Assembly: GCA_009103225.1 (NCBI GenBank)
Contig: RHPI01002048.1
Coordinates: 1-64,000 of the forward strand
Length of the DNA: 64,000 nucleotides
Direction of reading: 5' to 3'
DNA from: Chlorokybus atmophyticus
Taxonomy: Eukaryota; Streptophyta; Chlorokybophyceae; Chlorokybales; Chlorokybaceae
The notes beneath the pieces are model-generated. The model saw nothing but the letters and a program-made list of their open reading frames with translations. It did no database searches and was not told the DNA's origin. Shown one piece after another: positions 9,297-22,600 of the stretch (position 1 is its first letter; every line of letters starts with the position of its first letter). The position numbers were made by a program, and so were the translations under genes.

Positions 9297-12154
9297 ATGG
9301 GCGGATGCTTCTCGCTTCATGGGAGCGGCGGCGGCGGTGATGGCGACCGTCTTCATGGGGCTACGCACATGCTCTCGGAGGAGCTGAAGCTCGGACCCTC
9401 CCAGCGCCTTCAGGACGACTATAAGGTCACCAGGCATGCCCTTGGCTACGGCCGCTACGGCGCAGTTAGGTGCGTGCAAATGCCGGGTGAGCACGCAAAC
9501 TATCAACCAGCGGCATGTAGCTTGGCGCTGACATGCAACTGAGCATTGGCACAATGCATTATTACGTGCTTATGGCGACAGTACAGCACTGCAGATCAGT
9601 CAAATGGACCTGGAAGTGACAGGCTGAATGCATGCTCCCATGCAGCCATCTGCCGCTGGCACACACAGCAATCAGTGTGCTTGTTGCAAGCAGCACCACT
9701 GTTCATAACTGCCGCTGTGTCCTGTGTTGCGATTATCAATGTCGGTCACTGAGCCGCATTGATTTAGTTGTTTGTGTGTAGCATGCATGTTACCTCCAGT
9801 GACACTACTATAACTTTTTGCAGGCAGGGCACCAGGGTCAAGGATGGCGAGCAGGTTGCTATCAAGACATGTGCAAAGCGGGTGCTCAATCAGCGACCAG
9901 ACTGGATCAGTCGGGTGGGCTTTGATAAACAGCATGCAAACAGGATCATCGCAGCTTTTTGTAGTGCGCTGACACTTGTTTCTTGCATATTTGTGCAGAC
10001 TGGTGAGATTGAGGCTTTAATCAAGGTACATTCAGTTTTTATTGACCCTGTTCAAAGCCGTGTCTAGTACATGTGTTCGGCTTGCGTGCTTGTGTGCTCA
10101 TCGGGATAGAATGAAGAAAATAAGTGTAATCTCTCTTTCTTGCTGGCAGCTGTCGGAACAGCCATGCGACAGCATTATCCGGCTGGTGGCCACTTACGAA
10201 GACCAACAGAACTTGTACATAGTGACTGAGCTTGCGCGCGGCGGCGAGCTCTTCAGCAACATCTCGGAAAGACCGGATTTTGGGGAATACGAGGCATCAC
10301 AAGTAGGCAAGTTTGGTGTGCTGTTACCGAGGAACTGTTCTATCTACTCACAAGTCTGTAGCAGGGTACATTCTTTGCTATATGCCCATACTAGACTAAT
10401 AGCTTGCATGAGCAACAGCAAAACTTTCCACACGTGTTACAAGCTTTGTGACTAAGCAACCTGAGCTCTATTCTCATCATGGCTCTGATGTATACCCTCC
10501 AGCCCGTCAGTTACTTGAGGCGGTGGCTCATTGCCATCGGCATGGCATCATGCACAGAGGTATGCACACAAAGGTGCAAGTAATAGCACGCTGTTGTTTA
10601 CTTCAATTGGCTGATCTAATCACTCGCATGCAGACATCAAGCCCGACAACCTGTTGTTTGCTGACGAAGCGGGCACCCAACTGAAATTGGTCGATTTTGG
10701 CAGCGCCACGCCTTTTGTTGAGAAATGTTTATACCATGACTTCATGTCAACTCCTTACTACGCCGCACCCGAGGTATAACACCGTTGTCTATCGGCGGAC
10801 TAGTAGTGATGCTGTCTCAATTCGATATGTGTTGTGTGCTAACATGCAAGCCTCCAGGTGTGGGCGAGAAACTACAATGCAAGCTGCGACATGTGGGCAG
10901 TTGGCGCAACTATTTATGTGATGATGCGGGGTGGTCCTCCCACAGTTTGCAGCAGAGCGTGCAAGAATAGCCCTGACTGGCAGGCCATTCAGGTTCAGTT
11001 ACTGTTACTGTCCTGACTGTGCATGCACGCTGTAAACCTTTGCCAACTCTACTTGTATTGTGAGCAGAGAGGTGAACCAATGGACCTTCCGGACTCGTGC
11101 TCAAGTGCGCTGCGTGACTTGCTTGCACAGCTGCTCACTCCAGACACAGGTAACATCAACATGTTGGCAGAGATGTAGTACATGCACTTAACTTTGGATT
11201 CAGAGTTGGTGTCCTTGTTGGCAGCTCCGTGTGCACTTGACACAAAATCTTTGTGTGCAGACAAGCGGTTGACGGCCACTGCGGCTTTGCGGCATCCATG
11301 GATTCATGGAGATGCCAGTCTGCATGCTGGTGCCTTGCCAGGTTCTTCAATGCGAGGCTTGCGACTCTATGCCAGAGTTGTGAAGGTGTGTACATTACGA
11401 GCAAGAATTGGTAACAGCATCGGCAGGTTGTTGTCTCAAACATGTTAACTGGCTTGTGATTATGCAGTTCCAAGACACTGCCGCGGTGCTGCTAGCTGTC
11501 CAAAGCTCTCGCTGCCAGGCGCTGGTGCAAAAATACCTGACCGAGCATGCTGGAGGCACCTCTGGCGCCATCAGAGTCACTGAGCTCGAGGGCTTGTTAA
11601 TGGTAGGTCGGCATGTTGCAACCTCTGATTGACTTTTGACATGATGATGATGATGATGGTGGTACTTTGTGCTTGTGTTGCCATTGGTGATGAGCATTGT
11701 GTTTGTGACCATTCAGGACAATGCATTTGTGGAACCAGCAAGGCAGCTGAAAGGCCTGCGCCTTCGGTTGCTCGGCTCTGATGATGGCGCGGATGGCTTT
11801 GAACTCGATGCGGAGAAGTTCAAACAGCTGCTGGCTGCACGCCAACTAGCGCTCAGCCAGGACGGCCATGGGCTGACCGCAAAGGTCAGCATGTTGCCAT
11901 GTGACACATGCTGTTACCTTGGTTGCCAACAATTGTGTGGTACTCATCAACACTTTACTTGCTCCCAGAGTGCAAAGGTCCAGCTTGTGAGCATACGGCC
12001 TTCAAAGTCATCAGAAAACTTGAGGTCATTGTTGGGGAGCACCAAGTCATCCGATGCCACGACCTCATCTGCTGCACAGGACACTCACATCATGCACGGC
12101 TCTGTCCATGGCGTCAACTTGCTCTCCTTTCAGAGGACGTTTACCATCCAGTAG
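9297..12154 (+). CDS. CDPK-like Ser/Thr protein kinase, N-acylated (12 exons)
   Basis: Exons: 9297-9469, 9824-9914, 9999-10025, 10150-10306, 10503-10559, 10634-10773, 10858-10992, 11068-11149, 11261-11385, 11468-11602, 11717-11884, 11969-12154; 491 aa, all junctions in phase. The N-terminus MGGCFS predicts Gly2 myristoylation and Cys4 palmitoylation, hence membrane attachment as in many CDPKs. Kinase landmarks: Gly loop GYGRYGAV (50-57), VAIK with Lys72, HRDIKPDN (Asp169), DFG (189-191), YYAAPE. The order and the LTPD.KRLTA..ALRHPWI end are of the CaMK/CDPK group. The C-terminal region after the kinase lacks canonical DxDxDG EF-hand loops; it looks like the degenerate calcium-binding region of CDPK-related kinases, so calcium control is doubtful. 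Intron 4 is GC-AG (AG|GCAAGT). A Ser/Thr-rich tail follows. The substrate is unknown. Confidence 0.92.
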
Positions 12155-12898
12155 CCACATGTTTGCGCTGGTCACATTGCGCTGGTCAGCGCATGTGCAA
12201 CACCCATTGTCATGTGATGCTCGCAGTGACCGGTCTGGTTACTGCGAGCATCACATGACAATGGTAGTATATTGTAGCATCTGCTGGGAGCGCTCTGTCC
12301 TTATAGGATCAGCTGCAGTGCATGCTAGCTCGCTGATGCGCGCAAGAATGGCATGCGTGAATGCACATAAAGTGCTGCTTGTGCTCCACCTCCCTTCACC
12401 TCATCCTCATACATGGGGGCCTCGTGGCAAGTTGTGTACGCAACATCCAATCAACATCCACTTTGACTACGAAATTGTGTAGCTACCGCAGGTAGGTTGG
12501 GCAAGATGTGACTTGCTTGTAACAGTACAAACCGACAATGGAACATGCTCGAGCAGTAGTCACTTGTGGGCACGCCTTTAGGCCCACCATGAAAATGTGA
12601 AGCTTGACGCATTTCCAAATGCGTTTCACAAGGCAGACAGACTCGACATTGGAAATAGTTGGCAGTACATGAGCACAGTACACCAGGTGCACACCCGTAC
12701 AAACCCCTCAACCAGAAAGGGTTGCAATCGCCCGTCTGCCACAGGCAAGCTGCTGCAAATGACAACCCACGCTGTGCGGCCCACAGCGTGGGCTCCCTGC
12801 TTCAACAAGCTTCTCAGTGGAATGCAGGCGAAAGGCTTGGGCCTTGCGCATGCAGCAACAACGGTGTTGAGGGGCGGGCTGGCCGGCGGCGAAGGTTG
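12155..12898. other. Kinase 3' UTR and intergenic DNA before prefoldin 3
   Basis: Contains the 24-bp perfect hairpin at 12204-12264, about 50 bases after the kinase stop, and a TGTAA at about 12517. From about 12840 GC and GGC content rises toward the prefoldin ATG. No additional exon was found. Confidence 0.6.
12204..12264. repeat. Perfect 24-bp inverted repeat (hairpin) in the kinase 3' region
   Basis: Left arm 12204-12227 starts CCATTGTCATGTGATGC; the right arm 12241-12264 is its exact reverse complement. The loop is 13 bases. It starts 50 bases after the kinase stop codon, so it probably lies in the transcribed 3' UTR. Confidence 0.95.
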
Positions 12899-14327
12899 AT
12901 GGCGGCGGCGGAGGCGGCAGCGGCGGCGGTGACGGTGCTGCCACCGGCGCAGTTCATTGAGGACGTGGAGAAGTGGCTCGACGGCAGGGAGGCGGACATC
13001 GCCATACAGCAGCTCAACAATAAGTACGCACAAACACTTGACGTGCGTAACTTATAGCTGCCAGCTTTACTTTGGTTGAGTTTCGCCTGCACTTAACCTC
13101 GAGCAGTTGTTGTCTTGCATTTCTCACAATATCTACCTCTAGCTGGAGCAGGCACTGGGGCCACTGCATCATGCAAAGCACGTGCATGCTTGTTACCTCT
13201 TTGCGTGTGTGCAACGGTCTGGTGTGCATTGCCTTGACACAGGGTTGATAAACCCTAACTCATGATCTTTGATATGCCGCCTTGACTGTAGTTTATTTCT
13301 GTCTGTTTATTCTCTCGTTCCGCAGCTATCAACAGTACAAGCTCGCAGAGTCCAAGTTGCTTCAGCAACGAGTCGCTCTTCAGGTGCTTCTCGTTGTGTG
13401 CTTTGTTGAAGTTGATTGACTGTAGCTTGCATGCATGATGAACTAGTTTCGTTCGCTTGCCTCCAATTCTGGATTAAACCCAGCAAGCTGCATGCCACTA
13501 ACATCAACACCAACATGTTGCACGCAGAGTAAGCTAATAGATATCAACAAGGCGCTGGATGTTGTGAAGCTTCTGCAGGCAAAAGAGGGCACAGGCGAGG
13601 TGTGAGTGCTGTGTTGTGTACATATTTGAACGATACTTGACGCTTACTGTGCATAATCTCCCAACAGAAAGTTGAGGCGGATTTCGAGGTCGCCGAGCAT
13701 GTGTACGCAAAAGTGGACATATCAGAGGCGAGGACGGTCAGTCTATGGCTTGGCGCCAATGTGATGCTGGAGTACTCGCTTGAAGAGGTGAGAGCTTTTG
13801 GTGCCTTCATGAAAACTGTGCGTGTGCCTTGTTCGAGACTTGGGCTTCAGCTTGAACAAGGCACTTGCGGTATCCGCTTATTCAAGTGTCGCATGGTTGG
13901 CAAGCAGGCATTTGAACTGTTGCAGAAGAACTCCACCACTGCCGCGAGCAGTCTTGAGGCCATGCAAGCTGACTTGCAAAGGTTGAGAGACAGCATTACC
14001 ATTACAGAGGTGCGAGCCAACTATGACAAATACGTGCACCAACACGCGCCCACGCACACATGCACGTACATGTGTTCAATGGCATCCATACATGCTTCAC
14101 CAATATGTAGTTCAGCAATCAAGCATGTCATGCGCTTGACAAGGCTTGCAATAGTGCTTCTGGGTGGTTGGGTGGCTGCATTATGCAATCTGCAGCCGTG
14201 CGTTTCTAATGGATTGGCTGTTATGCATCTCTGATACTTGGTTGATGATTAGGTGAGTGTGGCGCGAGTGCACAATCATGACGTCAAAACTCGAAGGCTA
14301 GCGCGTCAACGAGGCGAAACGACTTAA
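12899..14327 (+). CDS. PFD3: Prefoldin subunit 3 (VBP1/PFD3), 6 exons
   Basis: Exons: 12899-13023, 13326-13383, 13528-13599, 13668-13787, 13908-14009, 14253-14327; 183 aa, all in phase, the usual length for the family. Prefoldin hands nascent actin and tubulin to the CCT chaperonin in the cytosol; subunit 3 is one of the two alpha-type subunits. Diagnostic pieces: FIEDVEKWL near the start, the first coiled-coil helix (YQQYKLAESKLLQQRVALQ), VCLWLGANVMLEY-like VSLWLGANVMLEYSLEEA, and the second helix ending TITEVSVARVHNHDVK. The Ala-rich start follows ATG at 12899, the only in-frame ATG before the conserved part. TGTAA, the usual chlorophyte polyadenylation signal, occurs 54 bases after the stop (14381). 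Confidence 0.94.
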
Positions 14328-16649
14328 CACTTGTGCTCAGAGTTCTGAACTTAGTTACAAATGGCAGTTGCCTTCTTCTGTGTAATGTGTTGCACACACC
14401 CTACTGTTTGTGACAGGTTTTTATTTGACAGCCAACTTTGCCAGTTGCGTGCATATCAGCCTACTAATCTGAGGCAGTTACCTCTCCAACCCACCACTTG
14501 GAGGCAGTGACTTTCCCAGCTATCATCGTGCAATAAGCTCCCTAGGAACTTAAGCATGCAGTATACTTACCCTGCAGTGTACAATTGCACGTGGCAGCAT
14601 GAGTGCGCGGGACTGAGCATGGTGTGTGTCAATCACTGCGTCTTCTCTATGGATCCCTTCCATGCGCACTGGCCATGCCAATGCTGTCACCATCAGGCAC
14701 CCGCCCATGCAGTTCGTAGCAAGTTTATTGAGGGAGGGAAGCAGTAGTATCTGCTCGCATAGATGTGTCCACGCGCTGGTAGTTATAGCGAATTGTCACA
14801 GCACAGCATAAACAGCATATATGTTTGCGTTGCTACACCCTATCTGATGCATTGACAGTCAGTGTTTCATTTGTAGGACCTAGTTCGTGACATTATGCAC
14901 CAATGCACTCTTGTGTGCAACTGGTTCTCACTGTTTGTTGTGTGGATGCCACGGGTGTACAAACAATGCGAAACGGAAATGCACATGTATAGTGGCATGC
15001 ACCGTCAGCAGCATGCAGAGTGATACAACGCATACCAACCACACCATTGTAAGGTTGACCACCAGGTTCATTCACTACCTAACACACTACACTAACCCTA
15101 CTACCCCGTTAGCCATGCAAGCACGCACATGCACATGCGTTCACCTGCACAACGGCCGTGTGTGTATAGAGATCTAAGCTACATGTAGGGGTGTTGCACA
15201 GCATTGCACAACATTGCATTGAAGCTTGATATAGGCATGCATATGGTGTACCGTGTGCATGGTGCAGAGCAATCAACGGCAGTCACGATAGACAATCAGT
15301 CCATGCACGCAATCATGCAACCATCGCGCTAATCATTCTCACCTACGCCTAACACACTACTTGCCAAGCTGGTTCTACCGCCCATCCCAGTCAGTCATGC
15401 ATGCATATGGTATAGAGTTGGGTTGGTATGCCCAGTTATGCACACACCCACGCATACAGTTGGCAACACGACAACAGAGGCAAGCTCAATTACACCAGGG
15501 GCCTAAGCTAGGTGCTCAATTGTGCTATGTGCAAACGCAAGGCGGGGCAGTGGGCAGGGCAATGGGTACGAGTAGGCAGGCAGTGCAATTAACCAACCAA
15601 CCTGTTGCAACAAAGGCATGCATAGGGAATGCATCGTAGTCATCCCACAAACATGCTCATCTGCAAGCAGTCAGCACACAAAAACAAACGCCAACACCAA
15701 CACATTTATTACACCCGGGGCCTTCACCACCTATCCTACACCACACCAAGTGCCTTGTGTGCAATACAATGCAAGTGTCAAGCAGCAGGAGGCAGCAGCA
15801 GCCAACCAACGATTTAACCAACCTGTAAAGCACAGGCATGCATAGAGGCTTAGTTGTTACCTGCCACAACCACTTGGGATCAGTATCCACTCCACTCCAT
15901 TGTCGAGGACAAACAATACACTCCCGACGCAGCCGCTCCCAACCCCTCCACCAACAATCATCGCCGCGACTGCTGTGCAACTGCAGCAGTCGCAGCGGCG
16001 ATTGCTGCCATGTTTAGCAGTACTGCGCTTTAGTGTGTCATTAGCCACTGCACAGCATGCACACGCATGTCATGCACGGTACTGCCTCCATCGTTGCAGC
16101 TGTGTGATACTATAGCACACCACCTAGCAACGCATAGGCATGCTTATGGCGGAATGCACAGTATCAGCCGTGTCAGTAACGCAGTACAACGTCTTAGCAA
16201 AACACAACCATACTTCTGGTAAGCACAGTGACAAGTACCAGCACCAGTGTGCAGTGTGCAGTGTGTGTGCAAACAGTGTGCATAACAAAGTGCACTGCGC
16301 TGGACATGGGCTTGCAAAATGTACATACAGCCAAGTTGCGGCCGCCCAGGTACACTCCCATTGTCTACAAACACATCTGGTACAAGTAGACCACACTATT
16401 GTCGCACTAAGATGCTACAGCAAGGCTCGCAGCCACTTGCATACACCCGTCACAACACATATCCTTATACAATTATCCAATTAGATTTTCTAATCCTGCT
16501 CACATGCAGGCTCATGCCATGTAGCAAGAGTAATCCTCTCGACGCACCCTGCTGTATATACACATACGCAACCGCCTCACAGCAACTCGGCAGCCGACAC
16601 GTTATACATAAACCAACCACTACCATACAAGATGAGCTCCACATGGTCT
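14328..16649. other. Intergenic, no gene seen; short dispersed repeats
   Basis: About 2.3 kb between prefoldin 3 (+) and the 3' end of xanthine dehydrogenase (-), that is, a convergent region. It is rich in TGCATGC and CACACA words. A phrase near AACCAACCTGT...GGCATGCATAG occurs at about 15590 and 15812. A member of the dispersed repeat family ending CTACCCCGTTAGCCATGC lies at about 15047-15125. A hairpin with an 8-bp and a 7-bp stem lies at 15961-16001. No exon with credible splice sites was found. Confidence 0.6.
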
Positions 16650-19600
16650 TTAACAGCTGATCTTTGGCCTGATGTCGTGCGGGGCATACAGTCCTGTGAG
16701 CGTATCCGCGCAGGCCAAGCGGATGCGTTCAGGTGTGGCTGGCGAGTCCAACACAAAGTGCCCCGCGAGGCCGTTATCCTCCCGAGCGCTCTTTACGGCC
16801 TCTTTGATGGCAAAGAACACCGATGCAGCGAGGAAAAGCGGGGGTTCGCCCACGGCCTTTGATGAGTGGACTGCACGGGGGTTCTCAGAGTTCTTTAGTA
16901 AGTGGACTCGGAAGTCAACTGGTATGTCATTCGCAGAGGGGATCTTGTATGTTCCGGGACCTTTTGTAAACAACTCCCCTGGCCTTACCCATGGGTGCTC
17001 ACGGTCTCCCCATACCAACTCCTCTATCGCACACCAACCCACGCCTTGGACAAAGGCACCTTCGACCTAAAAAAAAGATGACAACATGAGAGCCAACGAT
17101 GACCAAAGCGCCCACTCAAGGCTGTGATCAGAGCGCATGTTTACAACAGATCTGTGCAATGCCTGACCAATACCAGGTGGTGCACACGATATTCACGCAC
17201 GCATGCACGAGTGCAGACTGCTTGTTGCAAGCACATGTCGAGTGCTCAAACGCTCACCTGTCCAACGTCGATGGCCGGGTTGAGAGACTTGCCGAGATCC
17301 ATCACAACATCCGAACGTAGGATTTGCAGGTCGCCAGTCAGTGTATCAACCTCCACCTGTGCACAACAAAACAACCGCAATGTGTTAGCCAACCCGGTAC
17401 CAATACTTTTGCATGAATACATAAGCCTGTCAGTTGTCACTACCTCTGAGCAGGCCGCCCCATAGGTGAAGTAACTGAAAGGCATGCCAGTCTTATTTGT
17501 CCAGTCAAAGTGGATGTCGGGTGTCTTGTAGAAGCCATGCGCGCACAAGTCCACTCTCTCCATATATGCCTTGTGCGCAATCTGAGAAGACATGTGTGCA
17601 TGTATTCAGCTACTACGTCCATACATGCAAGTCTTGCCCCAATAAGGACAGCAAACCAGACTACCTCTCCAAATGTAGCCTCAGGGTTGGCCTCGCGCAA
17701 GGGTCGGAGGCGTTCTGCCAACTGGAGACAAGCATCGAGAACCGCCCCGCCATACAGATCAGAACTGGCTGATGCTGCTGTTGGTGACGCATTTGGGACC
17801 TGTATAAGACGGCTTACTGATGCATTGCTGCAACCGGAACTGGCCATTAATTGTGTTATTGAAGCTCAACTCGCCTTGTCTGTGCTTGTTTCTTGTATGA
17901 ACACCGAAGAGACTGGGATGTTGAGGGCGCCAGCTGCTACCTGTGGTACAGCAAACATAAATACAATAGCTTGTTGTGGCCAAATGTGATGACGAGGCAA
18001 ACCTCAAAGCCAACGCACCTGTGCCATCTTGGTGTGTAAACCCTGGCCCATCTCAACACCACCATGAGCGACCAATACCGTGCCATCCGTGTACACATGA
18101 ACCAGCGCACCGGCCTTCAAGCAGCATTAGCATCAATATCAAGGGCAAGACATGCATTGCGCACAACAATGTGCGCATTCAGTTTGTTACCTGATTCAGG
18201 AACTTGACGGTAAACGCAATCCCAAACTTGGTGGGTACCAGCGCAATCCCTCTCTTCCGGTATCGGTGCATGTGGTTGAACTCCTTAGCAGCTTCCAGGC
18301 GATGCTCAAGGTCGCAGGAGCTGCGCAGAAGGCCCCAGACGGCAGGGGCCTGGCAGAGAGTGAGAGTCTGGCCGTAGTGGGTGACATCTGAAGACGAGGA
18401 ATAGAGGTTGAGCTCCTGCATAAGAGCGACACGGAAAAGGTAAGGCCACATGGTGAGACTGCGTGTGTGAGAAAGTGTAGGTTGTTTGTGTCCCTACTAG
18501 CTCACAAGTTGCTTACCTGTACTTCAGTCTTGGTCTTGCCAACAGCGGTAGCGACGTGGTCCAGCAGCATCTCCATCACCATCATGCCTTGCGGGCCGCC
18601 AAAGCCTCTGAATGCTGTATTGGATGGCATGTTGGTCTTGCACACCTGCAGAAGATGCGTGTTCGCGTCAATAGAGTCTTACAAAAGCTGTTTTCATACA
18701 GAAATGCAGTGAATCATCTTACCTTGCCGACCACGTGGGCGTTAGGGAGGCGGTATGAGTTGTCGATGTGAAACATAGCCCGCTCCATGACGCCCCATGA
18801 GAGGTCATACGTGTTGCCGGCATTGCTATAAAGGGTGGCATCGAGAGCTACCAACTTGCCCTCGCGCGTCACACACACCTAGAAAGGAAATATGGTGAGC
18901 TGCACTGGTTTGGAAACACACGCTAACTTCAACCTGTTAGCACAGCCGTCCTGACCTTGTATTTTCCCATGAACGGATGGCGCTGGCCGGTGATAGCCAT
19001 GTCCACATCTCTGTCCAAAGCTACGCGCACTGGCCGCCGCAACAGAGCGGCAGCAACAACCACGGCACAACCAATAAACTGGCTGCGGGACTCTTTGCCT
19101 CCAAACCCACCTCCCAATCGCTTTGTCTTCGCAACAACCTGAGATATAACACAGGCACCAATGTACATGCGCGTACATTAGTGCGGGCGTGCGTGCCTGT
19201 GCATTAACCTGAGCTCCAGAACAGAATGACAGTTGGGCCCCTCACCTTGTTGTTTGGAACGCCAAGCACCTCAGCCGCAAGCTTCTGCTGAGCATCAGGG
19301 TTTTGCGTGGAGGATAGGATGATCATCTCGTTGTGTTCACCCGGCAGCGCGAGAGTTGCATTGGGCTCCAGGTAGAAGTGCTCCTGACCCCCTATCCTGC
19401 TCTCTCCTTCCAGCACAATGAAGTCACTATTGCCTTTGGCAGACTCGAACGCCGCGTCCGCATCACCACACCTGAGAAAGGGTAGCTTAACACCCAATCA
19501 TTGTTGTTGCAACACACACACAACACAACAAACAATGCATGCATGAACCAACCTCAACTCGCGCTCGGGCCATTCGTGAACTGATCCCACGGCGATAGCA

Positions 19601-22600
19601 TCGTCTATGCTGAGGATGGCGGGCAGATCCTCATAGGTAATGGCAACGGCACGCGCTGCTGCCTTGGCATTCTCGTAGGTGTCCGCCGCAATCACGCCAA
19701 TGACCTGCCATAAGTTGTCAGTAACTCTTGATACACCATGCAAAAATGCACAACATCACATCACATCACATATCATAAGTCAAATCGAACACAAACCTGT
19801 CCAACACAAGTCACTTCATCTTCGGCAAAGCATAGCTCATCTTTTTTCACGTGCCCAAAATTGTTGCTGCCAGGCACGTCTTTGGCGCAAAAGAAGCCTT
19901 CAAAGCCAGGACACAACTCCGCAGCTGAGGTGTCAATGTGCAGCAGCCGCGCATGGGGACGGGTGCTGACCACCAGGGCTGCATGCAAGCAGTCGGAGGG
20001 TGCTGCAACATCATCCACGTATTGCGCCTCACCCGTCACCTGTCAGATACACAAAGGCGGGTTTGCACCGACATGTTGCTAGCAAGCTACACCGATGAAG
20101 GCGTGGATTGAGGAGCAGCAAAAATTGTAAAATGTTGTGGCTAGTTCAGAAACGGTTGCAGCTTAGCAGCTGATAGATTGAGTGCAGCAATAAGATATCA
20201 TACACGAGTGGCGTACCATGTCAAGCTTATACACTTGTTTAGTTCTTCCTACCTGAAGTTCCGCTGTCATGTGCATGAGAGGTGCACCAACTGGCTCGCC
20301 ATTCTGGCTATGGTCATAGTATTGGAGTCCACTAGATGTGGGCCGCTCATATGCAACTGGAGCTGACCTGTACACAGCAAAAAACATTTGCACAAGTTGC
20401 TGATTGACCACCAACACCGTACACCCACCTGTAGGTGTCTGGTAAGGAGTGTTTGAAGTCTGGGACCTCCTGCTCCAACTTGTATGTGGTGTGGACAAAG
20501 AACTTGAACAGAAAACTTGCCGCTAGCGATCGCCGGAACTCAATCATGCCACCTGATACAAAAAGTGAGGAACAGTGAGATGTACAACGGGTACCTCACA
20601 AAGATGACCAAGACGCCCTCTTCAGCGAATTTTACCACAACGGTGTGTCATGTATGCATACAATACCTGTTATGCACAAGCATGCCATATGTGGGTATCT
20701 CCTTCCGTACCTGGTGCATTCTGTGCAAGCGGGAGGTCCTCCGCAAGTGCCTTCAACGCTTCTTGCAGTGTTTCCTCGTTCCACGGGCGTCCCATGAGCA
20801 GGGCCTCCGTGCGTGGTGCCGACACTGAGCGTGGAGCCATGCCACCAAAGGCAAGGGACACTGTAGATACGCAAGGGGAGTCGCCAGAAAGATCAAAGGC
20901 CACACGCATGCCTGCGCATTGCACAGACTGTCAGCGTACCATGCATGCGGGACATGTTGCAGTGTACGAAGGAGAGGAGTTACTACATACCAGCATTGAC
21001 AATGGCAATGTCGTCCTCACGGCGGTGGGCCTGCTTGAACTCCTTCACGTATTCATACTTGCCCGTGTATGGAACAAAGACAGAGACCAGGACCTCTTCA
21101 GGACGCATGTCCACCTTTCGATAGCTGATGAAGAACTCTTTGGCCGGCGCAGAGCGCGGAGCAGAGGCGCCTCTTGACATGATGTTGAATGTTGCACCCG
21201 AGGCCATCCATATGGGGTTTAAATCTGATATCGGGCTGGCGGTGATGATGTTGCCACCCAAGCATGCCACATTGCGAATTTGCGAGCCAGCAAACCAACG
21301 CAGCTGCTCATGAACAGCAGCAAATGTGGATGTTTCATGGGCGGGTCGGCTTGCAATCAGCTCCTTGCATGCTTCCATCACAGCCGACAAACTAACGGAT
21401 GCACCGAACGTGACGCCTTCGTCCGCCAAAGCAATATCGTTCATCTCCGGCACTTGTGAAGCTGCTATCAACAGCGGGTACTTGATGTTCTTGAACCTCT
21501 GCTCGATCCCAACCTGACCAGATGTTCACAGCTTCCTCAGCGTACTGTCACAGCAACAAACACACTTGTAGCACACACCACTACTTGCCTCGCTGTTGCC
21601 AACAACAAGCTTTGCTGTTGGATGTTCAGCTTTGAGCGCCAGCAGCTCTTCAAGCGAAGAAGGCCGGAACCAGGAGGCGTCATTGCCAATTATCGCGAGG
21701 GGTGTTAGCTTCCTGTTCATCAGCTCCGGAGGAAAGATAGGCTCTGAGACGCCAACCTTCTTTGATTCCTTGCCAACAGCTGCTTCATTGGATGTGATTC
21801 CATTGCTTTTGCCACAATCGCACGGCTTGCCAGTTGATGGGCAGACATTCGTGCCGGCGTCATGGACATGGCTGGCGTCATGAACACCATTGGCGGCTTG
21901 GGCGTCCTCCGTGTAGGCGCTGGCATCCGTTTTAGCGAATGTCTTAAAAGCATCGAGGATGGGACGGTACCCCGTACATCGACAGAGGTTTCCAGCAAGA
22001 CACTCTTCAATCTCTGCTTCGGAAGGTGTGTGGCCATTTAAAGACCTCAGCAACGCGTACATCGACATCACAAAACCGGGAGTGCAGAAGCCACATTGCG
22101 AGCCATGCGCATTCGCCAACCTCTCCTGTACATGTCAACTCCAACTTATCAATATGTGTCGATGCATGCACGATTGCAAAGTGTCTGGTGTCTGGTGGCG
22201 GGGNNNNNNNNNNNNNNNNNNNNNNNNNNNNNNNNNNNNNNNNNNNNNNNNNNNNNNNNNNNNNNNNNNNNNNNNNNNNNNNNNNNNNNNNNNNNNNNNN
22301 NNNNNNNNNNNNNNNNNNNNNNNNNNNNNNNNNNNNNNNNNNNNNNNNNNNNNNNNNNNNNNNNNNNNNNNNNNNNNNNNNNNNNNNNNNNNNNNNNNNN
22401 NNNNNNNNNNNNNNNNNNNNNNNNNNNNNNNGGGGGGACTTACTTGGACAGGATGAAGGCCGTCTCTGCGGTTGCCAATCCCCTCCACAGTGACAACATG
22501 CATGCCTTCAATGGAGTACACCGGTGCAAGGCATGCGTTGACAGCACGATGACTGTGTGATGTATAGTCAAGGACACAACTGTACTGCATAAAATGAATG

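Noticed and set aside
12899-14327. Operon-like linkage of kinase and prefoldin genes
   Set aside because: They are on the same strand but 744 bases apart with separate GC-rich leaders; nothing suggests a polycistron.
14381-14385. TGTAA as a universal polyadenylation signal in this window
   Set aside because: It fits prefoldin and the chromate transporter but is absent within about 300 bases of the stops of XDH, TM9SF, PNPase, the protease and the helicase.
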